Shown: piece after piece, positions 58,788 to 64,000 of the stretch | Layout of the letters: every line of letters begins with the position of its first letter | Numbering within the stretch: position 1 is the stretch's first letter | Assembly (NCBI GenBank): GCA_027578815.1 | Contig: JANBTH010000015.1 | Span: forward strand, 1-64,000 | Length of the DNA stretch: 64,000 nucleotides | Origin: Coemansia sp. RSA 1804 | Taxonomy: Eukaryota > Kickxellomycota > Kickxellomycetes > Kickxellales > Kickxellaceae | Direction of reading: 5' to 3' | Program-made: the position numbers and the translations under genes | The notes under the pieces: generated by a model | What the model saw: only the letters and a program-made list of their open reading frames with translations | What the model was told of the DNA's origin: nothing | Databases searched by the model: none

Positions 58788-61660
58788 TATTGCTGTGGGT
58801 TTCTTTGTTGGTGAACCTGTGTAATGTTATTAAAACCGAGAGGAGGATTAGACGCACGCGGGCGATTAGACAGAGTTTTATATGCGCAACTCCAGAGAGC
58901 ATCCAAAAGATACACAAGTAAAAAACAAGTCAAAACGCCAATATGTTGCTATGCTGACCAGAGAGGAGGGCTGAAAACAGATGGAGAGCCCCTAAGCCAG
59001 GATTTAAAGGCAGCTGAATCTATGGTATCTCTTGTTATATATCAGCACTGGCTTCACTTTATAAGCAAATGCCAGAGGTATACGTTTCAAACGCGGATAA
59101 TAATGCCAATTTTAAGTCGAACAAACAAAGAAAGATAACAGAAAACTTTGGCACAGTGAAATAGTGTATATTGGTAGATGAAAAAGGCCAAAATGGGCAG
59201 TCTGGAAATGCAGCCTAGCAACAACACCGCTGGCAAGGTCTCTCTAAAAATAATGTGCTTTAAAAAAAAGAAGACACCAAAGTGTATGTTAATAAGTAAA
59301 ATATGCTCGTATCTGCTAATAAGCAAACAAATAGCTTCAAAGAGGTGCCAGAAGTAAAAAAAAGTGGTCAAAGGAGCCAGGCAAAATGTTTGAAAAATTA
59401 GGAATAGAAAATAAAAGAGATTTTTGTTCAGTAGCCTAGCGCCGAAGAGCTTTATCCTTTTATTAGAAAAGCAAAATTTCATTTGCCCGGGCTCTTGGGC
59501 GTACATCATCTAGCCAGATTCATTATCACAAAACTCGGCATATACCACCACCCTTGCAGCACCCCCCCTGCAGCCAGCCCTTCCCTGCCAGCCCCGGTTG
59601 CCTAGAGGGGGAGAAGATGGCAGAAGCAGCAGAAGCAATACCAACGTCTGGAATTGCAGAACTCATTCTTTTTTCCGTCATAGTCTAAAGACTCACAGAG
59701 TGGCCCTTTGAATCATGCTTATTCTGGCCATCACAAGTACAATTGCACCTCTGCCACTTGCCCCTCCTCTCCCCCAAAGAACATCTCTGTACGCTTTTCC
59801 GTTTAATGAACATGTCTCACATGCCACACCCAGTGGCCACCCCAAAAATAGAGGAGAAAAAGTCAAATGCCTAAAATTCATATGTTCCTCTCTCATGTCA
59901 CATCTCATTCGGCCATCATCCTTGCCATGCATGTCACAGGCTTAATATGGCTCATTTGCTGTGCTGAATATCCTCGTCAATCCTGAACATTACGGCCTGC
60001 ATATGTGTGTACAGATATGCATCGCAATACATGGCTGATTGTTTGGCGATAAAAAAGAAGGCGAAATAACGGTGTTTGATAGATGTTTCCATATCTCACC
60101 CTGTTTTACTCAAAAGTTGACACGACGCGGTACGGGTGTTCCTGCAATGATTAAACATAGCTGCTCCCAGCACTAGTATACACAAAGTTTTGTGCTAGCT
60201 GCTTTACAAATATCAGCTTCTGCCTATCTACACATGGAAGATGGCGGCACTGGGTACATGGCTCTGAATAAAGTATATGATCTATGTGTTAGTAACAGGT
60301 AACCTTTTCGTCACAACCCTGTAGCAATTACGCGAATAATTACATGGCATCTGAAGATCCCTGAGCCAAGCAGCATAAAACAATGTGGCAGCATTGTTAC
60401 CCAGGCGTTGTATCTTTATCGTGTCTAGAGATGTAGATTAAACTCCAATTATGGCTGCAAAGGGAAAAGGCGCAATGGCTTTTTTCCTCCTCCCTTCTCC
60501 CTATTCGCGTTTATTATAAAATGTGATTAGGTTCTTGCTGAACAGCACTGTCGAATAAACCCAGTGCTAAATAGAGGCGGAATGGGGGTGATGCACCAAA
60601 AGGCCAACAATAAACGGTATGGTATGGCAACCACACTGCGCTGATGCAACACAATACTGCCGGGCACAATACACTGAAATGCCGCAACAACAGAAGGCAC
60701 AATGGCACTCTTTGGCATACACTGCTATATAACAATTTATTCTTCCATGCTATTTCTCGTTCTGCATCTGGCTTCCCACAGCTATAGCGCATCATCACAT
60801 ATGCCAATTCTACACACTCAGAGAAAGACTGGATGTAGAGCTAAATTTCCACATTAACTATACTTTGTTAATGGCGCAATAAAATACCCGCGTCATCTTG
60901 TTTTGGCAAGTGTTTGTGGCCATTACATGTCTTGTCAGAATGAAGCAGACAGCAAAGCGGCGTCAGATCACTTTTGGAAGACATGGAGCGCAATAAAGTA
61001 CTCAGGATAAAAAAGAAAGGCTTGTCCTTCTTTTTATCCTACTGCTGCTTTTTGTTTCTTGCTCACCCTAATTTCTGCGTGTTTGCATACGTTCACTTAT
61101 GCATATGTCGACGTGTGTCTCTGTAGTGTGGGTTTTTCTGTTTTGCATTTCTGTATGAAAAGAACACAATGTACGCATTTATTCACCGATTTGATGTGAA
61201 ATTCAAACATCCCACTTTGCCAGTTATTTTTGGGTTCTTTTGTGCATTCTCTGCATTGCGTGTGCTGAATGGATCATTCAAAGCAGACGGGGATGATGAT
61301 GCGTTTGAGGTGGTGCTGATCTATGCGTAGCCTTTCAGGTTAGTCGGGATTCCTTTGCTGTAAAAGATTTTCGGTATGCTTAACTCTCTTTTCCATCTTT
61401 TTCTTGTGGTTATTGCAACAAGATAGCGGCGCCTTCCTGTTGCTGCTGCAGCAACAGGAGCAGCATTGAAGAGGCATTTCTGGATTGCCTGCTGCCATAA
61501 AAGACACACCACCCAACGGAACGAGATGGAAAATAACTTTATTCTGCATGGCTATTTCCTCATATAGAATTCCGAAACTTGGATTCAACTTTCGCCTAAA
61601 CATGCAAAAAAGATAAACGCTAATTTCAACATACACACTAACTTTTAAATATGAGAATCA
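58788..61660. promoter_or_regulatory. 2.9-kb upstream region of the homeodomain gene
   Basis: The largest gene-free stretch here. Open frames up to 140 codons (for example 59087-59509 minus, very Phe/Leu/Ile-rich) look like translated T-rich DNA and match nothing. It may serve as an extended control region for the homeodomain gene, as is common for developmental regulators (inference). The right end is the 3' side of the cyclotransferase-like gene and contains the palindrome at 61435-61459. No tRNA or transposon was found. Confidence 0.4.
61435..61459. repeat. Perfect 25-bp palindrome (12-bp arms, 1-base centre)
   Basis: Arms TCCTGTTGCTGC and GCAGCAACAGGA meet around a single T. It lies about 200 bp beyond the 3' end of the cyclotransferase-like gene. 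It may be an RNA hairpin in the 3'-UTR or a dimeric protein site; neither is shown. Confidence 0.75.
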
Positions 61661-62539
61661 TTAGCATCCCGTACCAAATAGAGGTGAGAAAATGTTATCG
61701 TGGAGTATCCAAATTATCCGCTTGACCATTTCCCCGTATGTTGATATGGTGCGTGGAACCTTGGTCTTGAATACAAGCGCGGCTACGCTTGCAACAATAA
61801 TCGGAAGAGACAGCGGCAACCCTATTACTAGCATGATCCATTTTGCGGCTTTTTGCCCGACTGTGGTTGCCGTGTAAGGGACAACCGCCGACAGACGCTC
61901 AACATACTCTGGGGCCAACTCGTGCTCGACTGCTCCATCCATAAGGATCTTGTGGTAACGCGGCGACGGGTGCTTGCAGCTCTCTTGTGTGCTGCTGTCA
62001 ATCAGTGTTACGCCGACAATGGTTCTTTTGTCGTATGTTTGGCATTCTACTTCAATGACCTGGTATCCAAAATCCGGGTTCCCATTGCCGCCCTCAGTAT
62101 TGATAATGTGGTCCATTTCGCTGCGTGTTATTAGATGTGCAACGCAATGCAAAGGAGCGCCAACGTGGCAGTCTGGCGAGGAACTTGTTTTCTCTGTGTG
62201 GTCGCTCTGTTTGTTGGAATCCGAAAGCAAGGGCTCATCGCCTTTGCTTTGTTCTCCGGTCTTGTTGTCCTGGAAGCGACTGCTGTTTCCGTCAGCATTT
62301 ACCGGCTGGAGTGTGCCAAATCCAGGCTCCCAGTACGGAAGGCCTGCCATATCAAATGTCAGCTGATATCCTTCTACCACTACTGGACACGATTCTTTTG
62401 GAAACACCTGTCGACGACCAGAAAGAACCTTGCTGCTCATATTGGAGCCATATCCTAGATACCACAGCATCTCCTCATCCTTGCTGCTCGTGGATACAGC
62501 AGCACTTTTGACTTTTGTAGTCATGGTTCGTTTGGCCAC
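61661..62539 (-). CDS. Gamma-glutamylcyclotransferase-like protein with C-terminal membrane anchor
   Basis: GGCT-fold enzyme, probably acting on gamma-glutamyl amino acids or glutathione-derived metabolites. The signature YGSNM is at residues 30-34, followed by VEGYQLTFDMAGLPYWEPGF. The catalytic-type Glu is in IINTEGGNG after HCVAHLITRSEM, and FGYQVIEVECQTY follows. A hydrophobic helix (IMLVIGLPLSLPIIVASVAA, near residue 240) and a short tail could anchor it in a membrane. A Ser/Asp-rich insert separates the two halves. 292 residues. The nearest known types are fungal GGCT/GliK-like enzymes, but the exact substrate is unknown. Confidence 0.8.
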   Translation of the reverse strand: MAKRTMTTKVKSAAVSTSSKDEEMLWYLGYGSNMSSKVLSGRRQVFPKESCPVVVEGYQLTFDMAGLPYWEPGFGTLQPVNADGNSSRFQDNKTGEQSKGDEPLLSDSNKQSDHTEKTSSSPDCHVGAPLHCVAHLITRSEMDHIINTEGGNGNPDFGYQVIEVECQTYDKRTIVGVTLIDSSTQESCKHPSPRYHKILMDGAVEHELAPEYVERLSAVVPYTATTVGQKAAKWIMLVIGLPLSLPIIVASVAALVFKTKVPRTISTYGEMVKRIIWILHDNIFSPLFGTGC

Positions 62540-63325
62540 AGTCTGTTAGGGTACGTTAAGAGAGAAGGCAAAAGAGAGGGGGGATAGCGACTAGTAATCA
62601 AATATACTTGCTAGTAGGGGAGCTACTGGAGATAACGACAGGAGAAGTTGAAATAGTGACAAAAGAGCAGGGAACAATATGTTTTATACTAAAACAGGAA
62701 CAAAGAAAGGAGATACTTGTTTCATATTTGTTCTCTTCTTATGTAATGACAGCACAAAGAAAAATCCATCCCATTTATTGTCATAGTCTTTTATCTTTGT
62801 ATGCCTCTTTGCTTTTGCTTTTGTTTTTGTTTTTGGTCTCTTCGTGCGCCAACCAAACCAGTGCGCCGAACTCCAAAAGCGAGGTTTATCCGTTTAGGCC
62901 CTATATATTACTAATAACTTTTCTTCTTCGGATCCGTCTCGCCTCCATATCCAGCCGTGCTTTGCCAGCATCTCAGACCGCAACGTGTCATTGATTCTTG
63001 TCGATCCTGGGCTGATTAGGTTTATCAGGAAGCGGCGTATCGTGATCTGTTCGAGTTCTGAGTATCATGAAAGAAATGAAAAATAGCAGTAGTTTGATGG
63101 AAGATAAGGTTATGTTTCATATCCTTGTTGTTTATTTATTTATTTTGTACTTTAAGAATTGGAGAGCAATTCTAAATTTCAGGCTCGTTCTGTTACATTA
63201 CTTTTTTGGCATTTGTTTGCCAGAATTATACCGACATTGCGGGGGCAAACAAGGCATTCCCCATTCTTTTTTGTTTTCAGGTCATCCATTGCAGGTCTTG
63301 CTTTTCAAAGACACCAGCGAGGTAA
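62540..63325. promoter_or_regulatory. Divergent promoter, GGCT-like / mitochondrial carrier-like
   Basis: 786 bp between divergent genes. It contains a TTTTTG microsatellite at about 62810-62835. A CGAG/GTAAAT just before the carrier ATG resembles a splice donor, so a leader exon cannot be excluded. Nothing else is recognised. Confidence 0.4.
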
Positions 63326-64000
63326 ATGAGCACCAGCTCATCCTTGAGGACAAGCAACTCTTCCTATGCTCCGATGGATGGGGATCCTGGGTCGGAAGCG
63401 TATCAGCGCCAGCAGCTAAATCGAAAGCAGACAGGTGCTGTTGGCGCAGCCACATCTGCTGTCCGTGGAATTCTGCTGCAACCGCTTTATCTCTGGTACC
63501 GCACCCCGCTTAAACTTTTCCGACCCTTGCGAGTCGACTATCTAGCAACAGCGCGTGCACTTTTGCCACAGGAGATCCTGTCACAGCGAGTAAGCCTACG
63601 TGGGTCTACACTTGGGATGATCGCCAATGCTGTAAAGCAACGCGGCTGGTCCTTTGTTCCGCGGTATGTCCTGCAGCCCATGGCCGCAAACTGGACAATC
63701 GGCTTTGCTCTATTTACCACCTATACAGCCATACTACCGGCTGCTTATGCCCAGGCATCGCGCCAGTATTTCATCAACAGCAACGAGGCCCTGCCATGGT
63801 ACCCCCCAGTTATAGCTGGGGCCTTTGCTGGTCTGGCTCAGTCGATTGTGGCCACGCCTCTCGATTCACTGCGGATGCGATTTGAGGTTGAAGATATGGT
63901 CAGCGGCAGGTACCGCAGCTGGTGGGCGTTTGCAAGCAACCACATGTCGGTTGTAGGGCTTAAAGGTCTTTATCGCGGTCTTAGACTCACCATGTCCAAG
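63326..64000 (+). CDS. Mitochondrial carrier-like protein (5' part, runs off window)
   Basis: From ATG 63326 (MSTSSSLRTS) the frame is open for all 225 codons to the right edge. A disordered N-terminus is followed by hydrophobic repeats: TSAVRGILLQPLYLWYR, RYVLQPMAANWTIGFALFTTY and then AGAFAGLAQSIVATPLDSLR. The last carries the carrier signature Pro-x-Asp-x-x-Arg (PLDSLR). Later GLKGLYRGLRLTMSK is the usual matrix-helix GLYRGL motif. Only one canonical signature is visible in this part, so it may be a divergent carrier; the substrate is unknown. Confidence 0.8.
   Translation, partial: MSTSSSLRTSNSSYAPMDGDPGSEAYQRQQLNRKQTGAVGAATSAVRGILLQPLYLWYRTPLKLFRPLRVDYLATARALLPQEILSQRVSLRGSTLGMIANAVKQRGWSFVPRYVLQPMAANWTIGFALFTTYTAILPAAYAQASRQYFINSNEALPWYPPVIAGAFAGLAQSIVATPLDSLRMRFEVEDMVSGRYRSWWAFASNHMSVVGLKGLYRGLRLTMSK

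Noticed and set aside
59087..59509. 140-codon hydrophobic open frame on the minus strand
   Set aside because: Composition follows the T-rich DNA strand, with no pattern of membrane helices and charged loops typical of a real transporter.

Overview
The window is nuclear DNA of a fungus. The fungal-type genes are a DASH-complex Dad1, the ATP-synthase assembly factor FMC1, the Pol III subunit RPC11, NOP6, an Uds1-domain septation protein and an N-acetylglucosamine catabolic gene pair. A CABLES-like cyclin-box protein, better known from animals, together with few introns and a Fanzor relic, points to an early-diverging lineage (for example Zoopagomycota/Kickxellomycotina). That placement is inference. 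Most genes are single-exon; the clear exceptions are the uL1 ribosomal protein gene (one 5' intron) and the CABLES-like gene (five exons).

Layout, left to right. 1-4.1 kb: glucosamine-6-phosphate deaminase (minus) and N-acetylglucosamine-6-phosphate deacetylase (plus) diverge from one 1.1-kb promoter; a further open frame runs off the left edge directly after the deaminase stop. 4.5-12.3 kb: meiotic kleisin REC8, a large tyrosine phosphatase with a split domain, and an OSM1-type fumarate reductase. 12.3-14.7 kb: an AT-rich interval holding a 5'-truncated Fanzor (eukaryotic TnpB-like) fragment whose last catalytic Asp is Asn. 14.7-25.3 kb: FMC1, a membrane-anchored DUF229 phosphatase-like protein, RPC11 divergent from uL1/RPL10A, NOP6, DAD1, a MATE transporter and TAF10. 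25.5-36.9 kb: a 1844-aa Uds1 coiled-coil protein, an anoctamin/Ist2-like protein and the CK2 regulatory subunit. 38.6-50 kb: two tandem cytochrome P450s, NDUFAF2, S-formylglutathione hydrolase and an ABCC transporter. 50.3-64 kb: EBP2, the CABLES-like gene, EMG1, a homeodomain factor with a 2.9-kb upstream gap, a gamma-glutamylcyclotransferase-like protein with a membrane anchor, and a mitochondrial-carrier-like gene cut by the right edge.

Functional themes: GlcNAc use (chitin breakdown product to fructose-6-phosphate) from one regulatory region; ribosome production (uL1, NOP6, EBP2, EMG1, RPC11); mitochondrial assembly (FMC1, NDUFAF2, carrier); and detoxification or secondary metabolism (two P450s, ABCC, MATE, S-formylglutathione hydrolase). 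The most unusual items are the Fanzor relic and the slippery stop of the deaminase. All calls come from reading motifs by eye; no database search was run.
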